Assembly: GCF_012726265.1 (NCBI RefSeq)
Contig: NZ_JAASAG010000001.1
Span: 918,691 to 982,690, forward strand
Direction of reading: 5' to 3'
DNA length: 64,000 bases
Source of the DNA: Streptomyces sp. HNM0575
Lineage (GTDB): Bacteria > Actinomycetota > Actinomycetes > Streptomycetales > Streptomycetaceae
The notes below the pieces were generated by a model. It was not told the DNA's origin and ran no database searches. It saw nothing but the letters and a program-made list of their open reading frames with translations. Each line of letters starts with the position of its first letter. The first letter of the stretch is position 1. Position numbers and translations under genes: made by a program. Below, piece after piece: positions 53,719 through 63,800 of the stretch.

Positions 53719-55569
53719 CTACTCCGCGAGCAGCGCCCGCAGTTCGGCGACCGCCCCCCGCAGGCTCTCCGCGAACGCGTGCATCTGGCCGGCCACCCCG
53801 CGGGGGGTGCTCAGATACAGGTTGAAGCGCTCCGGCAGCAGCACGTACGCCACGCCGATGCAGCGGCTGCTCGTCGAACCGAAGCCGAAGAACTGGATGT
53901 TGGTGGACGGCGCCGAGCTCGTGCTCAGGTAGTCGTCGCGCATCGTCAGCCAGCCCGGGCTGCGGTACAGCGAGGGCTGCTCCGGCACGCCCAGCTCGTC
54001 GCCGCGGCGGCGCTGGATCAACTCCAGTTCCCACAGGTGCTGTTCGGGCGCCTCGATCTCCTGGCACTCCTTCGCGCGCCGGACGTGCCGGTCCGCCGCC
54101 GCGCGGAAGGCCGCCCGCCGGGTCGCCGCGTCCGCCTCCGGGTCCTCCATCGCGTCCACGAACGCGAACATCTCCGGTGTGACGACGCGCATCGCCTCAG
54201 TACGGCCGTGCTTGTACTGGCGCGTGGCGATCGACTCGTACGTGGCGCCCAGACGCCCCTTGGCGCGGCGGTGCGCCAGCTGGTAGGCCGCCTGCACGAA
54301 GGCGTCCGGCGAGACGCCGAGCGCCTTCGCGTGGTTGCTGCCGAAGTCGTCGAAGGTGACCGTGCGGGTCGCGGTGTCGCGCCCGTACTGGGCGAACTCC
54401 TCGGCGGCGGACCGCACTTGCTCCCGCAGCGCGTCGTTCAGCCGGAACCGTACGGGCTCGGTCGCCGGCGGGCCCTGGGTGCGGGCGCCCGACTGCTCGG
54501 AGTGCACCTGCGCCGGTACGGGCAGCAGCGCGTCGACGAAGGTGAGGATGGTGGTGCCGTCCAGCTCGCAGTGCTCCACGTTCAGCCCGGCGCGGCCGTC
54601 CTCGAAGACGACGAACGAGACGGACTTGTCGAACCAGCGGTTCCCGCGGTCCCCGTGCAGCAGCTCGTCGCACGCCTCCTGGATGCCGGCGGGCGCGAAG
54701 TCCTCCAGGGCGACGCAGAACAGCGCGTCCTCGACGGTGCGCATCGCCCCGGCGTTGCCCGGGTCCACGTCCAGCAGCGAGGCGCGCGCCCGCGCCCAGT
54801 CCGCGCGGGCCATGGTGGTGAGGTGGCCCACCGGGGCGTCCGCGGCGGCCGGTTCGGCTCCGGCCTTCATCACGTCGCGCAGCCCGGCCTCCAGGTCCTC
54901 CAGGCTGTGCGGCGCGCCGTCCTCGCCGACGACGTCCATGCGGAAGGTGTTGCCGCGGAAGAAGACCAGGATGTGGCGGGCACGGGACGGGCCGGGCCGG
55001 TCGTCCGAGTACGGCGTACGGGAGAAGTCCTGCTCGGTCCCCGGGATCCGGGTGCTGGAGAAGAGGTACTTCAGCTGCTGCATCGACTGCGGCCTGCCGC
55101 GCTGCACGGCGGGCGGGATCGTCTCCTCGTCGATCTGCCGCTTGAAGTGGAGGGCGCCCGCGATGAGTCCGGCCGCGCGCTCGACCTGCGGCTCGTCCGA
55201 ATCCCTGAAGAGGAAGAAGAAGTTGGCGTTGAGCGCGATGCGGTCACGCCGCCCGAGGTAGCGGTACGGCCAGAAGGTGTCGAGCCAACTGTGCACGCCC
55301 GCCGAGGAGTCGTACTCCTCCAGCGCCGCGTGCAGCGTACGGCCCGGACCGTCCGGCGCGAGGAAGGCCGTCAACTCCTTCTCCGTCGCGGCCAGTTCCT
55401 CCGGCGAGAGCAGTGGCGCGCACCATTCGACGAGCCGTTCGCAGCTGGCCTCCAGCGTGGGCAGCGGCACGCGCGGCAGGGAGTCCTCCAGCGCGAAGGT
55501 GGGGGTGGTCGTCGCGCTTCCGCTTTCCTGGGACGCGCTGGGCTGACTGGTGTTCAATTCCGCTCTCAC
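53719..55569 (-). CDS. Choline/carnitine O-acyltransferase family enzyme
   Basis: A 616-residue protein of the choline/carnitine acyltransferase family, which is common in eukaryotes and uncommon in bacteria. The catalytic His is H333 in LNVEHCELDGTT, with D337 in the conserved HxxxD pattern. Other family marks are PLPTLEASCERLVEWCAPLLS at the N-terminus, NFFFLFRDSD, MQQLKYLFSSTRIPG and KHGRTEAMRVVT (the GRTE motif). It should transfer an acyl group between CoA and a hydroxyl of a quaternary-ammonium or similar alcohol. The GTG start overlaps the methyltransferase stop (GTGA). It is the third gene of a three-gene operon. Confidence 0.87.
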   Translation of the reverse strand: MRAELNTSQPSASQESGSATTTPTFALEDSLPRVPLPTLEASCERLVEWCAPLLSPEELAATEKELTAFLAPDGPGRTLHAALEEYDSSAGVHSWLDTFWPYRYLGRRDRIALNANFFFLFRDSDEPQVERAAGLIAGALHFKRQIDEETIPPAVQRGRPQSMQQLKYLFSSTRIPGTEQDFSRTPYSDDRPGPSRARHILVFFRGNTFRMDVVGEDGAPHSLEDLEAGLRDVMKAGAEPAAADAPVGHLTTMARADWARARASLLDVDPGNAGAMRTVEDALFCVALEDFAPAGIQEACDELLHGDRGNRWFDKSVSFVVFEDGRAGLNVEHCELDGTTILTFVDALLPVPAQVHSEQSGARTQGPPATEPVRFRLNDALREQVRSAAEEFAQYGRDTATRTVTFDDFGSNHAKALGVSPDAFVQAAYQLAHRRAKGRLGATYESIATRQYKHGRTEAMRVVTPEMFAFVDAMEDPEADAATRRAAFRAAADRHVRRAKECQEIEAPEQHLWELELIQRRRGDELGVPEQPSLYRSPGWLTMRDDYLSTSSAPSTNIQFFGFGSTSSRCIGVAYVLLPERFNLYLSTPRGVAGQMHAFAESLRGAVAELRALLAE

Positions 55570-56576
55570 TTCGGCTCGTCGACGGATGGTGTGACAGGTA
55601 CGGACGGTGTGGCAGGGGCGGACGGTGTGGCAGGGGCCGACGGTCTGACGGGTACGGACGGTGCGGCAGGCCCGGAGGGTTCGACGGGCGGGGGCGCGGT
55701 CTCCCGCGCGAGGCGCTCCGGTGACCAGGGCCATCCGGCGGTGCCGTTCGGACGGGAGAGATACAGCCGTGCGTGCAGCCAGCCGTCGGCCTCCAGCCCG
55801 TCCGCGTCGACCCCGGCCTCCTTCATCGTCTCCAGCACCTGCGCCTGCTCCTGCGGCGACGCGAACCGGCGCTGCCGGAAGACGTCGTCGGCACGTACGG
55901 TGCTGTATCCCAGCTCCTCCAGGGCCCGTTCGACCGGACCGAACGGGAACATGCGCAGCACGAAGTGCGCCATCCACGGCCGCCGGTCTCCCATGGAGCG
56001 GACGATACGCGTAAGGGTGCGCTCGGTGACATATCCGATGCAGCCCGTGGAGATCACCAGGTCGGTGCCGGCGAACTGCTCGCGCTGGCGCGGCGAAGGC
56101 TCGTCCTTCTCCAGGTCGGCGTGGACCGCGTCGTCGAGGAAACCGGCCTCCAGCGCGTACGAGAGCGCGCTGGACGAGGTGTCAAGACCGGTGAATCGGA
56201 CCGGCCGCACCGGCCGGTGGGAGCGGGCCAGCCTGCGGTCGCGGGCGAGCAGGGCCTCGGGGGTCTCCTCGGCGTGGTGGCCCGGGCCGGCGCCGGGGGC
56301 GAGGTGTTCGTCGCAGTAGCGGGCGTAGAGCGCGTCCATGGTCACGTCGTACTTCAGCAGCGCGGCGTTGATGCCGTACGAGCAGCCGATGTCCAGCACC
56401 TTGGGCACGGCGACCTGCCGGGTGTCCCGGTACTCCTCCACGAGCTTCGCGAAGTAGGGCTTGGCCTGCTGCGGCACGCAGTAGTCGAGCTTGCGCAACT
56501 CCCTGAAGTAGGCCCGCGGATCGGGCTGGTTGTAGATGTGGTCGAGCGTGACTTTTCCGGTGGCGTCGAAGCGCAC
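55566..56576 (-). CDS. SAM-dependent methyltransferase of the acyltransferase operon
   Basis: A 336-residue class I methyltransferase. Motif I is VLDIGCSYGINAALLKY at about residues 60-76, the acidic loop RFTGLDTSSSALSYALEAG near 130 and motif IV TDLVISTGCIGYV. The N-terminal FDATGKVTLDHIYNQPDPRAYFREL segment looks like a substrate-binding lid. The C-terminal 50 residues are repeats of PSVPVTPSV/PSAPATP. The substrate is unknown; context suggests an amino acid or amine. It lies between the oxygenase (138 bases upstream) and the acyltransferase (GTGA overlap). Confidence 0.83.
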   Translation of the reverse strand: MRFDATGKVTLDHIYNQPDPRAYFRELRKLDYCVPQQAKPYFAKLVEEYRDTRQVAVPKVLDIGCSYGINAALLKYDVTMDALYARYCDEHLAPGAGPGHHAEETPEALLARDRRLARSHRPVRPVRFTGLDTSSSALSYALEAGFLDDAVHADLEKDEPSPRQREQFAGTDLVISTGCIGYVTERTLTRIVRSMGDRRPWMAHFVLRMFPFGPVERALEELGYSTVRADDVFRQRRFASPQEQAQVLETMKEAGVDADGLEADGWLHARLYLSRPNGTAGWPWSPERLARETAPPPVEPSGPAAPSVPVRPSAPATPSAPATPSVPVTPSVDEPK

Positions 56577-56714
56577 GGACTGCTCCTGTGGGGGTGGCGG
56601 GGGAGTTCACGGCGGGCGTGTGCGGAGGGCGTGGCGGGGCGTGGCGTGCGAGGCGGAGCACGGGGTACCGGGGCCCCGGGGGCACACCCGTTTCCGGCTC
56701 CGCCTCCGCCGGAG

Positions 56715-57584
56715 TCAGTCGAGCAGCCGGTCCCCCCGCACGGCGCGGCCCTCGGCCTGCAGGTGCTGCGGCAGCACACGCCCGAAGAGCTGCCGCGTAC
56801 GCGAGACGCTCCCCACCACGCCGGGCCGCTCGCTGTAGGCGAAGATCGCCGAATGGCGTGCGAGGCGCCCCCGCACGGGGCTCACGCGGTGCAGTGAGAA
56901 GCGGCCCTTGAACAGTTGGAGATCGCCGGGCCGCAGCAGCAGCCGCCGCGTGCGGGCGTCGCCCCGGCCTTGGAGCACGTCGCGCACGCCGTCGAAGTTC
57001 TCCTCCTGCGCGGACCGGATGTTGGGGCAGTACTCGAAGACCCCGCCCTCCTCGGCCTCCTGCGTGAGCATGCTGACGGTGAACTCGTTGGTGTCGAAGT
57101 GCCAGGGGTGCTCCATGCCCGGCTCCACGACGTTGAGCACGAGTCCGGAGAGCCGGTCCTCCAGCTCGTGCAGCTCGTCCAGGTCGAAGCAGCGGGCGAT
57201 GAAGCGCTGGAAGGTCTCGTCGGAGTAGAGGCGGCTGATGAGGGAGCCGCCGGGGATCCGGTCGCGGGCGACGAAGGCGTTGCCCCGCTCGAAGGCCGTG
57301 CGGCCCGGATGATCCTCGGGGAGGTCGGGGCCGACGGCCATGTTGTAGACGTTGACCGTCGCGACGTCGTAGTGCGCCCGCGGGGCGATGTCCGCGCACT
57401 CCTGCTGGAGCGTCCGCTGAAGCGACGGGCGGATGAAGTCCGGCAGCACGGTGCACCCCTCGGCCAGCAAGCCCTTCCTGGCCTGGGAGAGGACGGACCG
57501 CCCTCCGGCTCCGTCGAGGTCCGCGAGGGGGTAGCGGTCCGTGTCGACCAGCTCGTCCAGTGTGGTCGCTTCCGAAGTGCTCAT
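56715..57584 (-). CDS. Fe(II)/2-oxoglutarate-dependent oxygenase, HalD/BesD-like
   Basis: A 289-residue non-haem iron oxygenase. The facial triad is H162 and D164 (EHPWHFDTNEF) plus H232 (SLHRVSPVRG), and R238 should bind 2-oxoglutarate. The text around it (FEYCPNIRSAQEENFDGVRDVL, LFKGRFSLHRVSPVRG) resembles the HalD/BesD group that acts on free amino acids. BesD-type halogenases have Gly in place of the Asp; D164 here points to hydroxylation. ATG 57584 has GAGAGG about 6 bases upstream. It is the first gene of the operon with the methyltransferase and acyltransferase. Confidence 0.83.
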   Translation of the reverse strand: MSTSEATTLDELVDTDRYPLADLDGAGGRSVLSQARKGLLAEGCTVLPDFIRPSLQRTLQQECADIAPRAHYDVATVNVYNMAVGPDLPEDHPGRTAFERGNAFVARDRIPGGSLISRLYSDETFQRFIARCFDLDELHELEDRLSGLVLNVVEPGMEHPWHFDTNEFTVSMLTQEAEEGGVFEYCPNIRSAQEENFDGVRDVLQGRGDARTRRLLLRPGDLQLFKGRFSLHRVSPVRGRLARHSAIFAYSERPGVVGSVSRTRQLFGRVLPQHLQAEGRAVRGDRLLD

Positions 57585-57774
57585 CCGATCCTCTCCCGCC
57601 TGCGGGCCGGCCGTCCCGAGTCCGGCGTGGCCCGCGTCCCGACCGGGCCTCACGCTCGGAATCCCACCAACTCTACTGATGAGTAACGGAGTTGAAGCTC
57701 CCACATCCATGTACGCGTTGTCTGTGACACGTCACACGCGGCAGCCGCGCTTCGTGCGGTGCGGCGAAGCGCTT

Positions 57775-58494
57775 TCACGCCAGGACCACGCATCCGCGCT
57801 GTTCCAGTCGGGTCAGCAGCGGCAGGGAGGGGTCGATCCCGTTCCAGCGCAGATCCAGCTTCTCCAGCGACGGCATGCGGGCGAGCCAGCCGGGCAGGCG
57901 GCCGAGCCGATTGCTCCGTAGGTCGATCTGCCGGAGCAGCGGAAGGCCGGCCAGAGGCTCGGGAAGCTCGGCGATGGCGTTCTCCCGAAGGTCCAGGTGC
58001 CGCAGTTCGTGGAGGCCGGCGGCCGACGGCGGCAGGCACTCGACGGCGTTTCCGCGGAGCCACAGCTCACGCAGACCGCGGAGCCGGCCGATCGAGCCGG
58101 GCAGCGTGGTCAGCCGGTTGTGCTGTGCTCTCAGCTCGACGAGGCCGACCATGTCGCCGATGGCTTCGGGCAGTTCGGCCAGGAGGTTCTCGCCGGCGTT
58201 GAGGTAACGCAGCCGTGCCAGACGCCCCAGAGTCCGCGGAAGCCGTCTCAGGCGGTTGTCGTGCAGGTAGAGGCAGTCGCGGAGCCCCGACAGATCCCCC
58301 AGCTCGTCAGGCACCGAAGTGAGCGCGTTGTGGCCCAGATCCAGGGTGCGCAACCGGTCCAGTCTCCCGATCTCCGGTGGGAGGGACGTGAGCCCGTTCT
58401 CCGCCAGGATCAGCACACGCAGCTCCGTTCGCTCCCAGACCGACCGGGGCACCTCTCCGAGCTGGTGACGCCACAGGTTCAGCGTGTGCTCCAC
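57775..58494 (-). CDS. Leucine-rich-repeat protein
   Basis: A 239-residue protein made almost wholly of about nine 22-23-residue leucine-rich repeats of the pattern LxxLxLxxNxLxxLPxxIGxL (examples: LRVLILAENGLTSLPPEIG, LVELRAQHNRLTTLPGSIG, LRQIDLRSNRLGRLPGWLA). There is no kinase, ROC or E3-ligase domain and no signal peptide, so it should act as an intracellular binding scaffold. I chose GTG 58494, where GGGAG precedes it by about 7 bases; GTG 58512 is possible. It sits 190 bases upstream of the oxygenase operon on the same strand. Confidence 0.85.
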   Translation of the reverse strand: MEHTLNLWRHQLGEVPRSVWERTELRVLILAENGLTSLPPEIGRLDRLRTLDLGHNALTSVPDELGDLSGLRDCLYLHDNRLRRLPRTLGRLARLRYLNAGENLLAELPEAIGDMVGLVELRAQHNRLTTLPGSIGRLRGLRELWLRGNAVECLPPSAAGLHELRHLDLRENAIAELPEPLAGLPLLRQIDLRSNRLGRLPGWLARMPSLEKLDLRWNGIDPSLPLLTRLEQRGCVVLA

Positions 58495-58868
58495 GACTCC
58501 GCTCCCTTTCACGTCCGCCCCCTTTCACGGCAGTTGACGGGTTGACGGTCGCCCGGACATGACCGTGACCGTGAAGTACCGGCCGGCGTCCGTCCGTTGG
58601 GCCGGGGCCGGGGCCGGGGGTGGGTGCCCGCGCGGCGAGCGCTCCGGGAGACGGCTCGGCCGGGAGCGGGCGCGGCCCGGGCGGGTGGTCTTCCCGTCAC
58701 TGGCCGCGGAGATCCGCTCCCGGCCGGTCAGCCGGGCGCCGCGGCTCCGGTCGTCTGCCGCGGGCTCTCGCTTGGTTCGTGCGTGGTGCGTGGTGCGGGT
58801 AATGCGTAATGCGTAGTGCGGTGGTGCGTGGTGTGCGGCGCGCGCGGTGCGCGCTCCGTACGTACGCG
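58495..58868. other. Gene-free interval of about 370 bases
   Basis: No convincing gene. From 58778 to 58850 there is a run of short degenerate repeats (GTGCGTGGTGCG, GTAATGCGTAATGCG). The stretch holds the 3' region of the sugar-binding protein gene and the promoter of the LRR gene. Confidence 0.45.
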
Positions 58869-60230
58869 TCAGCCCGACGTCCCCGTGGCCGACGCGTCCA
58901 AGTAGGCCTTCGCGGCCGCCTGGTCGAGCTTCTGTGCCGTCTTCTCCGGGTTCGACGGGTCGCGGATGAACTCCTGGAGGAGCTGCCACTCGCCCTGTCC
59001 GGGGGTGCCGCCGAAGTCGCCCGGCGCCTGGTCGGACATGTCGAACTGCACGGCCTCGCCCGCGTCCACGAGCGACTTGGCGACCTTGCGGGTCGTCTCG
59101 TCCGGGTAGGCGTCGAGATCGAGGTTGATGTTGGGCGAGAGGAATCCGCCTTCCTTGGCCCACAGTTCGGCGGCCTTCGGGCTGGCCAGGTACTCGATGA
59201 AGGACATGGCCATGTCCTTGTTCTTTCCGGCCTTCATGGCGACCGCCGCGTCGCCGCCGCTGATCACGGGCGCCTGCTTCCCCTTGCCTATCGGCGGGAA
59301 TTCGAAGAAGTCGGCGTCGTCGTCGACCTTCCTGTGGAACTCGCCGGAGATGATCCCGGCCACGAAGTCGCCCTCGTAGACCATCGCCGCCTTGGGGTCC
59401 TTGCCGTAGACGGCGCCGACGGACTCGTTCAGGTCGGTGCGCAGCGCCTCGTTCCCGCCGCCGGTGACCATGTCCTTGTCCTCGAAGAGCTTGCCGAACG
59501 TCTTCAGCGCCTTGATGACCGTGGGATCCGTCCAGCCGATCTCGTTCGTGGCGAGCTTGGCGTAGTTGGCGGGCCCGGCCTGCGCGAGGTAGATGTTCTC
59601 GAACCAGTCGGTGAGCGGCCAGGCGTCCTTGCCGGCCACCGAGAAGGCCGGGGTGCCGGCGTCCGCGAGCTTCTTGCCGGACTCGACCAGCTCCTTGTAG
59701 TCCTTCGGCGGCAGCACGTCCGCCTTGTCGAAGGTCTTCGGGTTGTACCAGACGGTCGACTTGTGCGATGCCTTGAAGTAGAGACCGTAGAAGATCCGCC
59801 GGACGCTGCCGTAGTTCTGCCACACCAGCGCGAAGTTGCGCGCGGCCTCGAGCTCGACCCGCGGCGGCAGCGGTTCGAGCCAGCCCTTCTGGGCGAACTG
59901 CTGGAGCACGCCCACCTGCGGCACCATGGCCACATCGGGGGCTTTGCCGCTCTTGAGCATGTCGCGGATGAAAAGGCCGAAATCGTCACGGCCTTGCGCG
60001 CGGCTGGAGGCGAACTTCACTTTGGCGCCCGTCTTCTTGGTGAAGCCGTCGAGCACCTTTCTGAAGTTCTTCCCCTCCGCCCCGTTCCAGGTGCCGGCGA
60101 CCGTGAGGGTCTGGCCGCTGAACTCCTGTTCACCGGAGGCGTTGTTCAGGCCGCTGCACGCAGTCGCCGTTATGGCTAGTGCGACGGCGGCGGCCGCAAG
60201 GCGTGATACCGCAATGCGAGGTCTTCTCAT
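58869..60230 (-). CDS. Sugar ABC transporter substrate-binding lipoprotein (family 1)
   Basis: A 453-residue exported lipoprotein. The signal peptide ends in a lipobox (TATAC). The mature protein follows the family-1 solute-binding pattern: LTVAGTWNGAEGKNFRKVLDGFTKKTG, KAPDVAMVPQVGVLQQFA, WYNPKTFDKADV, YEGDFVAGIISGEF and AMSFIEYLASPKAAELWAKEGG. The substrate is probably an oligosaccharide or related glycan. No permease or ATPase gene is adjacent, so it would need a transporter encoded elsewhere. The start at 60230 has AGAGA 6 bases upstream. Confidence 0.88.
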   Translation of the reverse strand: MRRPRIAVSRLAAAAVALAITATACSGLNNASGEQEFSGQTLTVAGTWNGAEGKNFRKVLDGFTKKTGAKVKFASSRAQGRDDFGLFIRDMLKSGKAPDVAMVPQVGVLQQFAQKGWLEPLPPRVELEAARNFALVWQNYGSVRRIFYGLYFKASHKSTVWYNPKTFDKADVLPPKDYKELVESGKKLADAGTPAFSVAGKDAWPLTDWFENIYLAQAGPANYAKLATNEIGWTDPTVIKALKTFGKLFEDKDMVTGGGNEALRTDLNESVGAVYGKDPKAAMVYEGDFVAGIISGEFHRKVDDDADFFEFPPIGKGKQAPVISGGDAAVAMKAGKNKDMAMSFIEYLASPKAAELWAKEGGFLSPNINLDLDAYPDETTRKVAKSLVDAGEAVQFDMSDQAPGDFGGTPGQGEWQLLQEFIRDPSNPEKTAQKLDQAAAKAYLDASATGTSG

Positions 60231-60240
60231 GATTTCTCTT

Positions 60241-60849
60241 TCAAGGCAGCTAACGCGGGTGCTGAAGTCGCCGATCCACCAATTCGCAGTGGAGCCGGAA
60301 GTGCTGTCGCGGAGCAGCCGCCGGCGGGTCAGGAGCTTGGAGCAGCGGGGCGCCTGGTCCGGGGCGGTGCTTGTGCTCGCTGTTCAACTGTCCGTCGCCA
60401 CGCGAAGGTTGGAGCTTGCGGCGGGCGTCCTCAGCGAGCGCAGGCTGCCCTCCGTACGGGCGGCGCTCACGGCGCAGATCTGCCCTAACGGGAGAACCGT
60501 CAGACGGGCTGGTCTGACCCGACCGGTTCGCGGGGTGTACGCGACTGACAACGTAGTGCAATCGGTAGCCCTGGCAAACGGTTGTGGCGCAATGCGACGT
60601 AAAAATCTACTCGTGAGTCGCGGTTGACGAGCGACCGCTTACGGCGTTCGCCACCAAAAGGAACGAAGAGACCGGTGGATTGGTGTGCCCTGAACGAAGA
60701 GACGGACATGGGCGAAATGAATGCGATGAAGGATATACGCCCTTTGATGCGCCCGTGCAAGATGCGCGGCGCCGGTGACTTCGCGACGGGGGTGCGGCCC
60801 GCCGTCGCGCGCGCCGCGAACACGGCCGGGGACAGGGCCGGGAACAGGG
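60241..60849. other. Gene-free interval of about 600 bases with a LacI-like site
   Basis: No convincing gene; short frames on either strand lack ribosome binding sites. The part from 60540 to 60620 is relatively AT-rich and contains CAAACGGTTG (60575-60584), an imperfect palindrome around a central CG like operators of LacI-type sugar regulators. It may serve the promoter of the sugar-binding protein gene, 345 bases downstream on the reverse strand. Confidence 0.4.
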
Positions 60850-60882
60850 CCGCGCCGGGCCGCACGAGGCGGCCCGGCGCGG
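60850..60882 (-). terminator. 14-bp stem terminator after the Ig-like repeat protein
   Basis: The arms 60850-60863 (core GCGCCGGGCCGC) and 60869-60882 pair perfectly around ACGAG. The hairpin starts 16 bases after the stop codon of the repeat protein. Confidence 0.8.
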
Positions 60883-60897
60883 GCAGGGAGAGACGGA

Positions 60898-63800
60898 TCA
60901 GGGCACGGACGGCACCGGCACGAAGGTCAAAGTGGCCGTTGCCGAGGACGGGTTGACGCAGGGCGCTCCCGCGAAGGACGCCGTATACGTGGTGGCGGAC
61001 ACGATGGACACCGGGACGGTGAACGTCGGCGGTGCGAGGGTCGCGACCCCGCTGGCGTTGGTGATCGCCGAGCCGAGAACGATCGGGCCGCCGGCGGCGT
61101 TGGCGGTGAAGACCACCGTCTGGCCCGCGATGGGGGCCATCGTCGCGCTGTTCCTGAGCGTCGCGTTCATCGTCTGGATCACCAACTGCCCGTTGGTGCG
61201 CCTGCGGATCTGCGCGGGCGGCGCCGTGACGGTGGTGTTGACGGCGGTCGAGACGATGTTCACCGTGCCCGAGGACGTGGCGAAGCACGCGGCCCCGTTG
61301 TAGGTGGCGGTGATGGTTCCGCTGCTCAGACTTGACGAGGTGAAGCAGGCCTGCCCGCCCGTGAGCGGAACCGTCGTGCTGACGCCGGGGCCGGTGAAGG
61401 TGACGGTGCCGGTGGGTGTGGAGGATCCGCCGGCGACGGTGGCGCAGACAGTGACCGACTGGCCGCAGGTGGAGGGGTTGGGAGTCGCGACGACGGTGGT
61501 CGTGGTCGCGGCGGCGTTGACGGTGATCGCCAGCGGTGCGGCGGTGGACGTCGCGAAGCAGGGACTGTCGGGAGTGTAGGTGGCCTGGAGGTTGCCGTTG
61601 GTCAGGGTGGTGCTGGTGAAGCACGCCTGCCCGGCCGTGAGCGGCACGTTGGAGTGCAGGGTGCCGTTGGGCTCGGTGAAGGTGACGGTGCCGGTGGGTG
61701 TGGAGGGTCCGCCGGCGACGGTGGCGCAGACGGTGACCGACTGGCCGCAGGTGGACGGGTTGGGTGTCGCGCTGAGCGTCGTGGTGGTGGGCGCCGGGTT
61801 GACGGTGAGGGTGAGCGGGGTGGCGGTCGAGGTCGCGAAGCAGGTGGCGGTGTCCGGGTTGTAGGTGGCGGTGACGGTGCCGCTTGTGAGCGCCGTACTG
61901 GCCGGTGCGCAGGCCTGTCCGGCTACGACGGGGTAGGTGCCGGTGACTCCCGCCGTACCGCCGAACGTGACGCTGCCCGTTGGGGTGTTGCCGGGGACGC
62001 CGGTGTTGGCGACGGTGGCGCAGACGGTGACCGACTGGCCGCAGGTGGACGGGTTGGGTGTCGCGCTGAGCGTCGTGGTGGTCGCCGCCGCGTTGACCGT
62101 GAGGGTGACCGGGGTGGCGGTGGACGTGGCGAAGCAGGCGTCGGTGGGGTTGTAGGTGGCGGTGATCGTGCCGCTGGTCAGGGTGGTGCTGGCGGGTGCG
62201 CAGGCTTGTCCGGTGGCGTCGACGGGGTAGGTGCCGGTGACTCCTGCCGTACCGCCGAAGGTGACGTTGCCTGTTGGGGTGTTGCCCGGGGCGCCGGTGT
62301 TGGTGACGGTGGCGCAGACGGTGACCGACTGGCCGCAGATGGACGGGTTGGGCGTTGCGCTGATGGTGGTCGTGGTCGCGGCGGCGTTGACGGTGAGGGT
62401 GTCGGTTGCCGTGGATGCGGCGAAGCAGGCGTCGGTGGGGTTGTAGGTGGCGGTGATGGTGCCGCTGTCGAGGGTGGTGCTGGCGGGTGCGCAGGCCTGT
62501 CCGGCGATGACGGGGTAGGTGCCGGTGACTCCTGCCGTACCGCTGAACGTGACGTTGCCTGTCGGGGTGTTGCCCGGGACGTCGTCGTTGGTGACGGTGG
62601 CGCACACCGTGACGGACTCACCGCAGATCGCGGGGTTGGGTGTCGCGCTGATGGTGGTCGTGGTCGCGGCGGCGTTGACGGTGAGGGTGTCGGTTGCCGT
62701 GGATGCGGCGAAGCAGGCGTCGGTGGGGTCGTAGGTGGCGGTGATGGTGCCGCTGACGAGGGCGGTGCTGGCCGGTGCGCAGGCCTGTCCCGTTGCATCG
62801 ACGGGGTAGGTGCCCATGAGTCCTGCCGTACCACCGAACGTGACGGTTCCGGTGGGGGTGTTGCCGGGGACGTCGTCGTTGGCGACGGTGGCGCACACGG
62901 TGATGGAGTCACCGCACGTGTAGGGCCCGGGCGGTGTCAGATCGATGGTCGTGGTGGTCGCGGCCGAAGTCACCGTGAGGTCGACGGGTGTGGCCGTGGA
63001 TGGGGCGAAGCAGCTGTCGGTGGGGTTGTAGATGGCGGTGATGGTGCCGCTGGTGAGGGTGGTGCTGGCGGGTGCGCAGGCTTGTCCGGTGGCGTCGACG
63101 GGGTAGGTGCCGGTGACTCCTGCCGTGCCGCCGAAGGTGACGTTGCCGGTGGGTGTGGAGGGTCCGCCGGTGACGGTGGCGCAGACGGTGACCGAGTCGC
63201 CGCAGACGGCCGGGTTGGGCGTCGCCGTGATCGTGGTCGAGGTCGCCGCCGGGTTGACGGTGAGCTCTTCCGTGTCGATGGAGGTGGCGAAGCAGGCGTC
63301 GTCGGGGTCGTACGTGGCGATGACGGTGCCGCTGGCGAGCATCGTGCTCGGCGCCGCGCAGGCCTCTCCTCCGACCAGCGGGAAGGTGCCGGTGACCCCC
63401 GCGGTGCCGCCGAAGGTGACGTTGCCTGTAGGGGTGTTGCCCGGGAAGTCGTCATTGGTGACGGTGGCGCAGACGGTGACCGAGTCGCCGCAGACGGATG
63501 GGTCGGGCGTCGCGGTGACCGTTGTCGTGGTCGCGGCGGCGTTGACGGTGAGGGTGTCGGTTGCCGTGGATGCGGTGAAGCAGGCGTCGGTGGGGGTGTA
63601 GGTGGCGGTGATGGTGCCGCTGGTGAGGGTGGTGCTGGCGGGTGCGCAGGCTTGTCCGGTGGCATCGAGGGGGTAGGTGCCGGTGACTCCTGCCGTGCCG
63701 CTGAAGGTGACGTTGCCTGTTGGGGTGTTGGCGGGGACGTCGTCGTTGGTGACGGTGGCGCAGACGGTGACGGGCTCGCCGCAGATCGCGGGGTCGGGTG

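Noticed and set aside
53710..56319. 869-codon + strand frame opposite the acyltransferase and methyltransferase
   Set aside because: Antisense shadow; the reverse-strand proteins have clear family motifs.
56715..57584. Halogenase (BesD/HalD type) as the product of the oxygenase gene
   Set aside because: Halogenases of this group have Gly at the position of the iron-binding Asp; here the motif is H162-x-D164, so hydroxylation is more likely.
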